A stretch of 64,000 bases of DNA from NCBI GenBank assembly GCA_038087015.1, contig JASBNA010000046.1, positions 1-64,000 on the forward strand, given 5' to 3'. Position numbers and translations under genes: made by a program. Positions 33,826 to 46,089 of the stretch are shown here, one piece after another. Position 1 is the stretch's first letter, and each line of letters begins with the position of its first letter. Below the pieces are notes generated by a model, which saw nothing but the letters and a program-made list of their open reading frames with translations, was not told the origin of the DNA and did no database searches. Origin of the DNA: Cerrena zonata (Eukaryota > Basidiomycota > Agaricomycetes > Polyporales > Cerrenaceae).

Positions 33826-35307
33826 TCATGCTCGTGGTCCTAGCATCGCTATTAGGACATTCACTAGAAGCGCTATTGTCACTGATAACAAACACATCAG
33901 AAGCCAGTGTTCTTTCAATTGTCCATTTCGGTCAGTCTGTGCACTATTGATAGTGTCACCTGCCACGCCTGCTTCAGTAAGAGCAAAAATACAATATATT
34001 CTACACGTACCTTCTTCCGTAGCTTCCCATAACACAATCTTTCGTTTAACAGCTGTCGCAATAAGGAATCTAGTTTTGTCGTGTGCCTAAAAAGTAGGTA
34101 TCTTTGTAAGTCGCTATACTCGACATGAATTTGAAGCGAGAATATACCGCGAAGCAACGCCAGCTGTCGGATGCTGATGTGCAATCAGTAGGAGAGCTCC
34201 TTCATAGAGATTTCCTAACCCACCACTTTGCTTCAACGTTTGGAGCTTTTCACCGTCTACACTTCCCCATAGGCAGATTTCTCCCTCTTTAGTGGTTCCG
34301 AGTAATGACAAGCCACCATGGACAAACAGTATTGGTCCCGGTACATTCAGTTCATGAGGAATTGAAACAAGAGGCACCCTGCTTTCCAGATGATGAATAT
34401 CGTATCCACTTTGCATAGCAACAGCCAATGTCTTGCAATCCGGGGATAAACTTGATGAACCGCTACGCAGAATCATTATTAGCCGTGCTACGGTGGAAGT
34501 TGATGGCAGGCAACATGGATCTTACATTGAAGTAGACGTAGTCAGTATACTAGCGATGACTTTCCCGGAAGAAACATCCCATATTCTATAGCAGTATACA
34601 TTAGACGAGAAAAGGGTAATTTCGGAAACAGTTGTGCATACTGAACGCCATGACATTTATACGAGACGATCAACTGGTCCTCTTTGGGTTCGAACCAATG
34701 AATACCTGTTATCTCAACAGTCGCGTTGGCATTCGCCTGAAATCGCTGGGGTAGTCCAAGCTGCCTCACGAATGACCATGATTCTGACAACACAGTTAGT
34801 ATTTACTCAATCTACCATGAAAGCGGAGAACGAACTATTGGGGTCGGTAGTCCAGATTGAGATACCAAAAGCCCCCCCAGCAGCAAGCCATGATCCAGTG
34901 GGATTAAGTGCAATGTGAGTGATAGATCGAATCATAGAATCGATTCCCGCAAGATGAAACTGATCCTAGCATCAGGAAATAATCAGACTAAGGTGGAAGA
35001 CAGACGTCAAAAGAGGACCCACAGATGAGCGGGTGATGCTCGCAATTACCCCATCTTGAAAAGTACAGACAATATGGAAACTTTCTTGTGGCATCCAGGC
35101 CAAGGCTGTGACGGTACTGAGCTGTTTACCTGTATTTCGTCCCTGGATGACAACCATCAGTTCCCTTCTGTCAACCTCCAACACACATAGTTGCCCCCCG
35201 CTACTGTACGCAAGGTACAAACCGTCCGGGCTGAATGCCAATCCACCAATGGATTGACAATACAAGTTGTCGGTGAACGTCCATTTTGGTCTGTACATCA
35301 GAGTCAT
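33826..35307 (-). CDS. WD40-repeat protein with C-terminal membrane anchor
   Basis: About seven exons splice from ATG 35307 to TGA 33826-33828. The protein has several WD40-type blades, recognisable by Ser-Pro-Asp-Gly and Ile-Trp-Asp-type ends (for example IWDVSSGKVIASI near 34560 and GEICLWGSVDGEKL near 34270). The last exon ends in a single hydrophobic span (LLMCLLSVTIALLVNVLIAML) and three more residues, so the propeller would be held at the cytosolic face of a membrane, probably ER or nuclear envelope. WD40 propellers usually bind other proteins. The gene is divergent from the next gene with 158 bp between ATGs. Exon edges in the middle are approximate. Confidence 0.65.
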
Positions 35308-35465
35308 TGTGGGATAAGGCTGGGGACAAAGAACACGCCGAACAATTTACTCTTCCGTAACACGCTGCAGCCGCGAGCTTGTGCCACTCATTTTCGGGTC
35401 ACATATATTCACCGCAAAAGCAGTGCTAACGCTACTTGCACCTTCCTCTCAACTCTGACTCTAGA
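35308..35465. promoter_or_regulatory. Short divergent promoter
   Basis: The 158 bp between opposed start codons must serve both the WD40 gene and the gene at 35466. A CATATATT stretch at about 35400-35408 is the only TATA-like element. Confidence 0.45.
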
Positions 35466-36260
35466 ATGGCGCCACATGCGCATCGATTTCGCCTTAGTTT
35501 TGATATAGCCCCCGGACATACGCCTACAGTAGTTCAAATACCTCTGATTGACTTTGCACCACAAATAAAACACGACGTCACTCATAGAAAGGTTGGATTC
35601 CAGTAAGTTTTTGATGTTGACTCGCCGGTTGTTCTAATGCACCTCCCTTCAACCCGGATAGAAATGGAGCGGTCCAGACAAAAGTAGAACCCACAGACGA
35701 GTCACAGCTCCTTGATACGTCCACCTCTATCCAGGAAGAGAGCTACAATGATCAGGATGTACCTCTCAGACGTTCAAGTAGCCGAGTACCTCCAGCTCGA
35801 GAGAAATCGTTAGTCAGAGCAAACGAGCATGTGAGTATGATATCCGCCTGTTCGCAACCTGTTCAGAGACTGATTATGATTACTCAAGGGTCGGTTTGAA
35901 CATATATCTAGGAGGCAGTCGATGAAAATGAGAAATCGCGATCACTGGATCTACTGGTTTGCGAGCAAAAGCAACGAAAAATTACTGTCCCCGCCTCCCG
36001 CACCATGGCCAACCGACAGAGGACTTCATCATCAGGATTTGTTCCTGCATCATGTTGGAAACGGGATTCCCCAAGCCTGGCGATACGTCGAGAGTGGCAA
36101 ACATGATGAAGGTCGATGGGATCGGTTAACAATAGGTGGAAAAATTGAGGTGCCGGGGTTAGATGGCGAGCGAATATTTGTCGTGAATAAGCAAGGAAAA
36201 CCATCCTTCGTTCTGCAAGGCACCGTGGCCAAGCTCTACGGAAACCTGGTCAAGGCGTGA
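35466..36260 (+). CDS. Hypothetical protein, three exons
   Basis: Exons 35466-35602, 35662-35830 and 35889-36260 join in phases 2 and 0 and encode 225 residues. The middle exon is Ser/Thr/Glu-rich and probably disordered. The last exon forms a compact region with many aromatic residues, a His-His-Gln-Asp-Leu-Phe stretch and a predicted beta-rich end. No family or motif is recognised. There is no signal peptide or membrane span. The gene looks intact. Its close divergent pairing with the WD40-anchor gene hints at a shared expression pattern. Confidence 0.6.
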
Positions 36261-36326
36261 TCGCCGGTATTTAGGTTGTAGTTTGTCTCACTGTTCGGGA
36301 AATAATTTATTAGTTAGGTCTGACGG

Positions 36327-39300
36327 TTAGACTGAGACACTCACTCGTAACAAGGGTAGTATATGAAGGCATTCAACTTCAATTTGATCTATCTGGACAG
36401 GTGTGACTGCACAATGACATAAGATTTCACTTGCCTTAATGATCAAGGTGCTGGAGATACGATCAAGAAACAAACGTCCAGCGAGTGTGTATTCTTGATA
36501 TTTATCAAATCGCGCCTGCTTCGATGGCAAAGAGGAGTACGTTTCTACCACAAGATACGGTTCGCTGAAATCGTCACGGCCCGTTGGCACAACAAATATG
36601 TCCGTGATCCGAGCGGGCGTCCATCGTTCAACTGTTCCGAAGATAATCCTGCTGTCCCCGAGAGCAGTGTGATAGGTGGAAAAAGACATCCCAAATCGTG
36701 TGATTGATGACTGGAATAGGACTTGGGTTCTTCTGGAGCGTAATTCATTGCCTTTGAGCATAGTTTGCAGACGAGGGGGGGGAGTAGAATACATGGTGCG
36801 GTTCTTGAACACATAGTCCGGCTCCTCGTCGAATGCCCAAACATCGTTGAAGAACGTGCCTCGAGTTTCGTCATCAAACACGCGCGAATAGGCTTGATGC
36901 ATGCGTCCAAGAGTGTCCCGGACATCGTTGCGTCCCATGTCGAACCGGAGAGTTTGCGCGCTACAGAACTTATTAAAGAGAGTGGCTTCAAGTTCACCTA
37001 AGATGCCAGTTCCCTAAGTTTCAGTAGTCAATTATATAGCATTAAACACACCGAATCGATAATTTGTGGGAATATTTTGAAGAACACCATTGTAACGCTC
37101 AAATGCAAAACACCGCCATGCATGAACCGGGCCGAATCGCTCCAAAAGTTGAGGTAGGTGAAGAGACATGTGTTGATTCAAAGTAACCGGTGCATGAGGA
37201 TAGAGCTCCTGCATAGTACGAAGATACCTATGCATGAGGAACTGATACTTGTTAATCTGTTTATGAGTTAGGGAGCGCAAGTGGGCGATCTTCACAGCAG
37301 CTACCAAATCCATGAAGTTGTCGAGAACAGCTTTCCACCTAGTGCCGTCCGGAGCAATACCCCAGACTCGGACCAAGGTTGTGACTAGGTTGATTGTACA
37401 CGCTGTGCAAAGCTGATCTGCACTGAGTTTGCCATGTTGAGAACTCCCGATACGAGGGGGCAAACGACCTATCCACGACGGCAAGGTCATCCGATCGTTG
37501 TCCTCCCAAATTTGGGGGAGGACATTGGCGCCTAAGAAAACCTTATCGGTAGAGTCTAACACTCCCAATCCTTCCACAGATAGTTCCGGGCCCTCAGCTA
37601 TCGATTCCAATTCGGAGCCCATCCGTTCACTGATGGTATTCAGCACCTGGGGATTCTCCGCCAATTCTGTTCGCAGATCTGAGTTCCGCATAACCCTGTT
37701 CCAGGCAACTTCCGCATCGGGGGTTAAGGATCCACGCTAGTGAGTTGATAAGTAAGTACAGACAACGATGCGCAACTGGATAATTTACATACCAGCAGAC
37801 TGAGTGAGTTGATCAGGCCCGCCTTGTTGAACTTCTTTGCCTCGTCGATAGTAAAAGGACGCAGTGAGTTCGTGGAGAGATCCGAGAGGAGCTGGACTAG
37901 GACTGCTTTCCGGTAGAGTTTCAGTTTAGTTTTGCACCAAAACGCCCTGAGAGCATTGGTAATTTCATCCGCTTCAGGGGCTCTGGCTGCATCCTTCTTT
38001 GGCTGAGCTCGATCGGGGTTGAGATCTGGTTGTGGCCAGCCACGGGCTTCACGCTATTGCTTGAATCAATATGTAAATGACATTCATTTAAATAATGTGA
38101 CGTACATATGCCCTCAAGTGTCGAAGGAGAAGATTGCGCTTACCCTTGGGGCAGTCGATCTGAGTTGCGATCGCTGTGATGACAGATAACGATAGCCCCC
38201 CAAGTTTCGCATCGGATCCGTGCCGCATTATCCGCCAGGCATGCTGTAGTTGCTCCTCCGATGGTTGTCTAGTACCTTTGTATGCAGGGAAAACGGTGGC
38301 GTCATCGAGCTTCGCATCCATCTTCCAGATATCGTTTAGGTGACGCTTGATGCAACCTAGGAGTAGAGCGTGCATACTGTCTAAGACGACAAAACGTGTA
38401 GGATCCCAGTAAGGGAGCAAAAGCAACTCTGACCATCTGACGTAATGCTCGTCGAAGATTTTCTCTCGTTCGCCGTGAGTGCCATCTCTCCATCTCCTTG
38501 CGAGTTCGAGGTGCTGTTCCAGCGTGCGAGCTTCCCATAGGTCAGTGTTGAGTTCGTCCATGTCATGGAGGTGTAAACGACAGAAAGAGCAGAAACGCTC
38601 CGAGTTATGGCTACCGTAACCAGCAAGCTGTCGAGCGGCAGGTAGATCGCAAACGAGGGGTACTACAGCACACCGAACAAGATGACCTTTAGGGTACATA
38701 AATGTTCTCGAAAAGTAAACACCACGATTCCAAAAAAGCAGTAAATCTTCTACCAACGGTCGTAGAATCTCGTTTATCTGGCTCGTTGACGGCGACGAAG
38801 GTCCAGGAATGATACCGACCAAGAAAACATTTTCGATTCGATATCGAAGATGAGGGGGTAGGTTAAGGCAAACCATGTATATTGCGCCAACGGTGACCTT
38901 TTTACCCGCTTGCTTGTTGTGGTATGGATTGAAACCATCCATGTTGAGAGAGAAGATGTATCTACCCTCCGACAGCTTCGGCTTCCCAAGTATGAAATGT
39001 TTACCATCAGGCCCCACGAACTCCTTGAGCACGGAGCCGTCCCAAATGTCGCGCATCCGTTCACAGACAACATCGATGGTGTCTCGTTCTATGACAGTCC
39101 GGTCAAGCCATTTCTCCAAGTCGGCAAAGCATTCGAGCCATCCAATACCTCATGTCGTGATGTAAGTACTTCCTGACCGGAGCGACTTCCCGACCACTTT
39201 TTCGCTGGACGGTTTTATGAAGCAACGCGCCACAAGGTGACTCCGTTCGTGAGCTGCTCTTGATACAGTGATCTGGATAGCTATCGAGGTCATAACAAGC

Positions 39301-40404
39301 GAAACATTTCGCACAGCAGACGTAACCATGAGTATCGGGGGCAAGGTCCAGGCGGTTAAGGATAGTAGACACATCGGCAGGAACGTTGGCGATGATACCC
39401 TGTTGTTCGCGCACCCCAACCCCGCCCATCTCAAGCGCTAGTTCGACAATGGTTCGAACACCTGCAATAGCAAACCTAGTAGAGTCCATGGATAGACCAC
39501 TGACGAGATGAAGTACCGCAAGGAGGAGGTATATGGCATACACAAGGGTGTGTTCGCTGTAGATGGAGCGGTGATAGTACTTCGCTATAATCATGTGAGC
39601 AGATTGAACACGCGGTTCAGAAGGAATGATTTTGGTACCTGTGTCGATGACCGTTACTGCACCCTCTCTTATGAGCCTTCGGGATTGCCCCTGCTCCTTG
39701 AATTGTCGATGCCATTCTTCAGCTTTCAGATACTCTACCCGGGATATCTCCTCTTCGATTTGCGTCAAGAGCTCCTTCCGCAAAGGGCGTACATCCAAGG
39801 AGATTGACATTGCGTCAAGTCGCAATGTGATGTCTTGAAGCCAGTGAAGGTGCTCCAGGACGGGCTGATTGACACGTCGGCCATAATCGAGAGCGTAGAG
39901 CCCATTGTTGATGTCGGAGTGGGAGGCATCCTTGGCCTTCGAAGGAAGGGGTGGCTCATCGAGGTCCGAAGGTTGTGGGGGTGACAGAAAGATTAACACA
40001 GGCGACTTCGCCATTCTCTCTCGTCGGGATATAAGCTCCAACTGCAGCTGCCGTAAAGACGTTTGCACGTCCGTCGATGGAGAAACGCTCTCCGTAGTCG
40101 TGGAATCGAGGGGGGGTAAATCCGGAGGGAACAGCAATTCAGGTGGGGAAATAGGTGCCAACGTACGAGGGGCGAGTTGTGGACTAGACATGGATACATG
40201 CGAGTGAGCATTTCGTCTATTGATGATACGTTGATGACGCTGGTAGTCAGCTTTTCCGAACTGTTTTCCAGCAACGAAATCGTTAGCGAGAGGGTTAAAC
40301 GTGTCTTCCTGTAAGCACTCTTGACATCGACAAAAGTAGGTGACATGGCGCCGAATATGAACTCGTTTCCCTACAGGGTGGCCGCGACGCAGGAAAGGGG
40401 GCAT
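36327..40404 (-). pseudogene. tnp2-type (CACTA-like) transposase with a probable frameshift
   Basis: The N-terminus has a basic Cys-rich start, then a Cys/His block (YVCCAKCFACYDLDSYPDHC) typical of basidiomycete tnp2 transposases. The catalytic part has DGFNPYHNK, a PPHLRY motif, VPLVCDLPAARQ and a PYWDP..DSMHALLLG motif. The last exons hold the family's LPSWIGRLPP and LTLNQHMSLHLP-like region. Introns lie near 38090, 37740 and 37030. Near 39103-39119 the canonical frame hits TGA and the alignment resumes one base later. A cryptic 46-nt intron would bypass it, but a frameshift fits the family better. A TATATATATA box lies about 45 bp upstream of ATG 40404. I could not find CACTA-type ends. 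Confidence 0.75.
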
Positions 40405-41547
40405 TTGAGAGCAACGATTGGGGTGTCTTCAAAAGTGCATGCGGTGGATATATATATAGGTGGAAATGCGATAGTAGGCATATCGTGTATTACCCTTGCT
40501 CGTTACAGCAACACAATTTTGGTTGAATTATCAACTTCTCAACATAGATGTACACGATCAGAGTCCCACAGTATTCCACAAGACGGCCCTCAGGTGGTCG
40601 ATCGGAAGAGTCTCGGAGATCGATACTACGTTGAAGCGTCAAACAGAGGGGATCTCGGTGAACCAGGTGGATAGTATGGAAAGGATCGTCTGTGAGTAGA
40701 GCGTTGTATGATGTAACGGAACGAATAGATCAGAGGATAACACTAAGTTACCCTAGACAAGACGACGCTTAGTCAATCTTGATCGTATATAGCAGCAATA
40801 GCTACTGTTACGCCATTAAATTAAGAACCTAGCGTATGTAAAAGCAATAGATCAAGTATAACCTATATTAACAGAACGTTACTTGCCGTCCGTGACCTCC
40901 ACGTCACCTCTTGACCTGAGGAGCGGTGAAAACCAGTTTGTGCGATGGTCCGATAAGAGTCAAAGGTCACTGGCAGAGTGACAATTGATCCGTTGATAAG
41001 GAGGACAAGAGCCGCCATTTTATTTTTGGCAGGTTTATTGAGGACAAAAGCACAGGGGCTTTCGTTCGAGGTGAGAGACTAAGGACGTGGGAAGACTAAC
41101 AATGGAGAATAAAGACAAACAACACCACACGAATAGTACTTCGTGTCATTAAATAAATGACCTATAATAGTATACACGCCTGACTAATAGCACTAGTTAT
41201 ATGGATACAGTGTCACAGGGCCGAATCGGCAAAGTGTTCACGTGTCACGCGAAGCCTGCAAAAGACACCGTGCGTGGGGGCCGTTTGTAACAGCGAACAT
41301 GACAGCGAATATTCTACACCTAATATAAGCGCAGCCCCACTTTCCGAGTCCGAGTCACGTATCTATATCAAGTCAACGATTTGTTTTCCGAGTTGCACAT
41401 GCGACAACTACTGAATCGGCAACTACAAAGAAAGTTACAGAATGATTGAATTGAAGTCATTCCAGAGCCGGATAAACCGTTCATCGACGCTATGAAAGGA
41501 GGACATAAGACTGAGTCCCAGTGAGAGATAATATCAATAAGGACTTA
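40405..41547. other. Spacer with one core repeat
   Basis: Apart from the core at 40736-40815, nothing is recognised in this 1.1 kb. Confidence 0.5.
40736..40815 (+). promoter_or_regulatory. Core repeat upstream of the tnp2 gene, copy 13
   Basis: Has GATAACACTAAGTTACCC and GACGACGCTTAGTCAATCTT; the third block is reduced to a GCTACTGTTACGCC remnant. It lies about 330 bp before the ATG at 40404 in the usual orientation. Confidence 0.6.
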
Positions 41548-42927
41548 CTAATGGTGCTCTTCTTGGTGGAAATGATGGCGGGAATGGACATTGACCTTTC
41601 GGGCCGCATCCAGCAAAAAAACCACGGATGGTATCCGCGACATCCTGATATTGTCGGATATGTACCAATAATATAATTGTGCGTCCCGGTAGTGCAGAAA
41701 CTTCATCTTACCGGTGGCTTCGCTCGAATAAGTCAAAGTCCATCTTGATGTGGAGATCGGGTCACATGTTAATGGAATGGAACAAGGGGTGACAGGGGTA
41801 ATAATCGGGAGAAAGGTGCATGGGAGGTGAATGGACCAAACATGTCCTCCACCAATCCACCTCCGGGTATCGACCTGAAACGAGTCATGTGCGAGAAGAG
41901 GAATATCATCCGCGAAGGTGACCAAGGTCCATCCCCTGCGCCTGTACCTTTCATAGACGTGCTGAATGACAGCATCATCTCGGTCGGTACAAATCAAAGA
42001 AATCCGATCTTCCAAAGTCGTACGAGGATAGAGGCAATATGCTCTATTGAAGGTGATAATGTTCATAACACAGGCTACAACATCCGATAAATATCGTTAG
42101 CAATGATGAATGTTATAACTTACTTGAGTGGTAGCGAAGAACGACATCCATTGTGGACCTGCATGCAACCATGATTTGTATCTTCAGCTCCTGACCACAA
42201 GATGCAGGTTTCTTGAAGGTGAATACGCCGGCAATCCCCTTGAGCTGCCCATAATTGGTAGAAGCCCTGGCGACTCGCTCCTCCAGGACCGCAACTTCGA
42301 ACGTAGGGTGTTGCCATGAAGTTGGGACAAACTTGTATCCTTCCCGGAGCAAGTAACGCCCCAGCTGGACTCTCTGTGGCATTGGGACATAGAGATCCAG
42401 GTCCGACTCGCGGTAAAAACTGCGATCAAAAAATTGAAGGGCACTAGAGCCAGCAATAATGGTTGCCGTGCAGGCCTGGACATATCGAAAAGCCATGGGA
42501 TCAGAGAAATATTGAGATAAAAGATGGTTGATATTGAAAGCTCGACTGATGTAGTCTTTGACCGACTGGTTCATACGTGAACACGTTCTGAGAAGCAAGA
42601 CGAGGGTCATGGCCGAGCATGTAGCAAACAGGGAGTCATAGATGGAAGGATCGGAAATGACTCGAAAAAGAAGTGGACGGTTCTCCTCGGACATCGATAC
42701 GGCGGGTAGCGAAGAATTGTGAGAGTGGTTTAGATTGGTGTTCAGAAGGAGAGGAGGGACAGCTGCGTTGTCAGTGTCATTAGCTTTGTGGGGAGCAGGC
42801 GCAGAATCACGATCACGATCTATCCCTATCCCTCCTTTGTGCCAGCGGGATACCACTGCATCGACAATGAGGTGATGACCTATGATGTGAGTAGTTTTGA
42901 CTTACTTGTCTTTATTTTTGTTAGCAT
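41548..42927 (-). CDS. Nucleotidyltransferase-like mushroom protein
   Basis: A tiny first exon, 42906-42927, joins in phase to 42855-42117, and a further exon runs from about 42070 to 41548, giving about 430 residues. Residues about 60-130 look like an F-box or similar Leu-rich helical bundle. A GSSALQFFDR stretch followed by ESDLDLYV fits the Gly-Ser and Asp-x-Asp motif of polymerase-beta-type nucleotidyltransferases. A conserved block CVMNIITFNRAYCLYP follows the second splice. Large lineage-specific families of this kind exist in mushrooms; substrate and role are not known to me. No frame break is seen. A core repeat sits about 280-380 bp upstream. Confidence 0.65.
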
Positions 42928-43074
42928 CGGGGGAGAGGGGTAGGGTTTCTTGAAGAGGACGAGGGGTAGTTGTCTAACTATGTAGGTAGAGTAACCTGTA
43001 CGAGTGACTTGGAGACAACGAGTAATATAAAGCACTCTGAGTCCGTCTAGAGTAAAGCAGCCTATACTAGGCAT

Positions 43075-43802
43075 GTGGTTGTCGCACCTAGGGCTAGTGA
43101 AGCTATCTCTTCCACTGCATTCAATTCACACTTATCACATTGAGGATTATGAGAAGTTGAGATACACGATGTACAGGCGAGGGTTATGGTGATGGAACTT
43201 GGATGTCACTCAGTCACCTCGGGTCGGAGCGCAGCTGGACGAGGCTGGACGACGTTAAGTCAATATCAGCAGTTTGGAGATTAGAGAACGCTAGAGTTAG
43301 CGGCCATTCTCGGTCGCTGCGTAGGGAATACCACACGTTCTACTGGCAAATACTAGAATAAGGCCTAGATTCCCTGCGCACAAAGGATTGGCAGAATGAC
43401 TTGTATGCAACCATCAAGATCATGATGCTGATCACTTCGAGAAGTCCTGGCCAGGCCGAGGATCCTCGCTGTTGGGACATCGATGTACATGGAAGTTCGA
43501 AGGTACTAAAAATAAAAAAGACTTACGTGCCGTTATACGCCAGTAGGTGTGAGACAGAGCTTTGAGTAATCATTATAATATGCAATCAGATCTCAGACTC
43601 AGACGTAATACTGAGGCGATTATCCGCGATTTGATCGATCAAGGATCCTCGTTATTAGGTAAAAGATCCGAGTCACTATAGCTCACAACGACACACGAGA
43701 CACCGTGCTATCACATTCTAAGTAGCATGAGTATATCGCAAAGTTGTGAAGGTTTAATGAACATGACATGTGCTACTTTGATAGCAACAAGCTCTAACAC
43801 GA
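43075..43802. other. Spacer with one core repeat
   Basis: Contains the core copy at 43205-43310 and no gene. Confidence 0.5.
43205..43310 (+). promoter_or_regulatory. Core repeat upstream of the nucleotidyltransferase-like gene, copy 14
   Basis: Has TGTCACTCAGTCACCTC, GACGACGTTAAGTCAATATC and a worn AGTTAGCGGCCATTCTCGG third block. It lies about 280 bp before the ATG at 42927 in the usual orientation. Confidence 0.55.
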
Positions 43803-44701
43803 TTAGGGTGCCCGTCGGTTGTTCACCTCTAACTGAGCCTTTGTCCACAATGGACGCACATCATCCTTGGCTAAACTTGGGTTGAAGTTCCCTTTGAGTA
43901 ATACAAATAGACCAGCGATCACACCTCCAATCACCATGGGAGACCAAAATTCGAGGAGGCTATGACAGTTCCGATGGTGAACAGGTCGCCAAATGTATGT
44001 CGTGAGACCGACAAGGTGGCGACGCAAGACTCCAAGTGAGTTGGTGAAATGATAGTAATAAGTGAGGTACCCTTCACTCAGGCCGGGTACAATCACAACG
44101 TCGGTGCTCCTTGGGGGTGAGCCATGCTGAAGATAACTGGTGGACTCGTCGTGTACCGTATCATGTATAGAATCGGAAAATGATATGTCTTCTTTGGTAC
44201 AGACGTCGAGTCCTGAGAGACGAGACCCTCCACGACTATCTTGCGCATGTTGTGGCATGTCGGCTTCGTGGTATGTATCAGCTCGAGCCATTAATGACCA
44301 TACAAAAGAAGGTGGGACTTACTATGAGGAATAAGCTGATGGTAGTAATCTAATTTATCGTGCACCGATTTGAGTCGAGACTGCACAAACGCCTCCATTA
44401 GTATAATGCTGTTATTGTGACCGATCAACTTTACCACGTCGGCCTTCAGGGTCGTCATCTCCTCCATCATTTTTGTGAGCTCATGCCTCAATGTTGTTTC
44501 TTCAGCACGGCAGTCGACTATGTCTCTTTTGAGTTCTGTAGACAAGGTGAAAGCGTCAGTAGTCAATCCTGAGGTGATATGTAATACGAGCATACCGGAG
44601 ATCAAGTAACTGCGGCTCTGGGTCTGCTCTTCATCTTCGACTCCAGAGGACAGTGCGCCGAAGGTCGACAAATCGACAAGACCTTGGTCGGGAGAGCTCA
44701 T
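43803..44701 (-). CDS. Coiled-coil membrane protein D with C-terminal anchor
   Basis: Three exons splice in phase: an Asp/Glu/Ser-rich start (44701 to about 44594), a coiled-coil exon (about 44535-44320) and a long last exon from about 44283 to the stop at 43803, roughly 265 residues. A TTATAAAG box lies about 40 bp upstream. The coiled coil has regular Leu/Met/Val heptads. A single hydrophobic span (SPMVIGGVIAGLFVLLKG, about 43940-43885) sits some 30 residues from the C-terminus. The layout suggests a membrane-anchored adaptor. Family unknown. Confidence 0.65.
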
Positions 44702-44865
44702 TATACGGATAAGAATGAAGGTAGGGAGCTTGAGGTGACTTTATAACGGATGGGGTGAGTAAGTCGCGCGAACTGGGCGTGGTGTTCTTGTGGTGAAGTG
44801 ACTACACTTCGAGAACGACCGGAAGGGGATGCACGTGGGGGAGGCGCGTGATTACACATGTTCGT

Positions 44866-44930
44866 CAAACGTTGAACGTTGAAGATGAACGTTAAATGTT
44901 AAACGCTAAACGTTCGGCGTTCAACACTCA
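44866..44930 (+). repeat. Array of AACGTT-like hexamers
   Basis: AACGTT or a one-base variant (AATGTT, AACGCT, GGCGTT) recurs about seven times in 65 bp between two divergent membrane-protein genes. It may be a cluster of binding sites. Similar short runs occur near 14294 and 46903. Confidence 0.55.
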
Positions 44931-44947
44931 CCATCTACCTTTGTCCC

Positions 44948-45638
44948 ATGTACTACAACCAATCGGCGGGTGAGTGTGGTTGCTAATGACTGATGTGTTG
45001 ACTCATTAGATGGATGGCTTTTCGTAGCAATGTCGGACGTGTTACGGCGAAAGGTTTTGATCAAATCCCACCTGAAGAAGAACCTGTTGGATCAGATTGG
45101 TGGGTAGTATATCTATTGAGACCGAGAGATACTTTAATAAATGGCCTGGCTTTCGTTCTCAGTCTGGCGAAGCTCGACCGAAGATGCGGCGTCACCGATG
45201 CGGAAAGGAGTAGGCACAGGTTATACTGGACAAGGTTTAGAATCTGCCACGGGTTGCAAGAACACAAACACTTTGAAACGGAATCTGAACGGGGTGGCGG
45301 TTAGGGAGAACTTATGGACGGACAACATTCTTGTCCAAGCCGTCGTTATGACAATGTTTATGGGTTTGGGGGCCACGGTTGTAGTTCAGTTGTGCGTGAG
45401 GCTTTTCGCGCCTTCTTGCCCATGTGTAAGTTATATGTTATAAATGAACCCAGGGTTATATTACTGACCAGAAAATCTGTAAGGTCTAATGATTTGTACA
45501 TACTTAAACATCAATAGAATCTATTACATTCTTCATTCCGGCACTTACAAATATCTCCATGTGTAATTAGGTGTGTCGGCTGTTCTTGGTTACATGCCAT
45601 TTCTGATACAATTGCGAGTGATGCATAATAGCGATTAG
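44948..45638 (+). CDS. Small single-span membrane protein E
   Basis: Exons 44948-44969, 45010-45099, 45163-45423 and 45571-45638 join in phase and give 146 residues. The last donor (GTGTAAG) is not ideal; with the overlapping GTAAGT the reading ends earlier. The first 100 residues are basic. One hydrophobic span (ILVQAVVMTMFMGLGATVVV) is followed by a Cys/Pro-rich turn and a second hydrophobic stretch in the last exon. It is divergent from gene D with 246 bp between ATGs, which hold the AACGTT array. Family unknown. Confidence 0.55.
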
Positions 45639-46089
45639 TGATCGAGATCGCCGATTGGTACCATAATACTCACTGTTGCTATGCTTCGGAAGGTCGCCTA
45701 CGGTTATTCGCGGAAAATTACGTACTGCAAGTGGCTATGGCAGTCCTAGAGGCTCGCGCACGAAGCCCAAATATCACATCAGCAGTGAGGATTGCACAAC
45801 TGTCTTGGACTAACCCATAGGTAAACTTCCAGACATGCTCTGGTACCGCTAAGTGCGCTGGGCGCGCTCGAGAGAGAGGAGGGAATCCATGTACCCGGCA
45901 ATGCGAAATTCAACGCCACTCAGGTATAGAGCCACCTGAGGTCGAAGCGAGCTAGAGCGAAAAATCCATTGTTGTCTATTATCAGGTTGAGCCGGCCGCG
46001 TTATATAACGCTAACTCACACAGTATAAAACATAGCCTCTCACGGCCACTCCATGTCCAAGCCTCTTAACTCTGAACGAACACCACACC
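45639..46089. other. Spacer and promoter of gene F
   Basis: TATAAAA at 46023-46029 is about 60 bp upstream of the ATG at 46090; a TTATATAAC palindrome lies at about 46001. No gene is seen. Confidence 0.5.

Noticed and set aside
39905..40207. Plus-strand Gly/Ser-rich frame inside the tnp2 gene
   Set aside because: Opposite-strand shadow of the transposase N-terminal exon.
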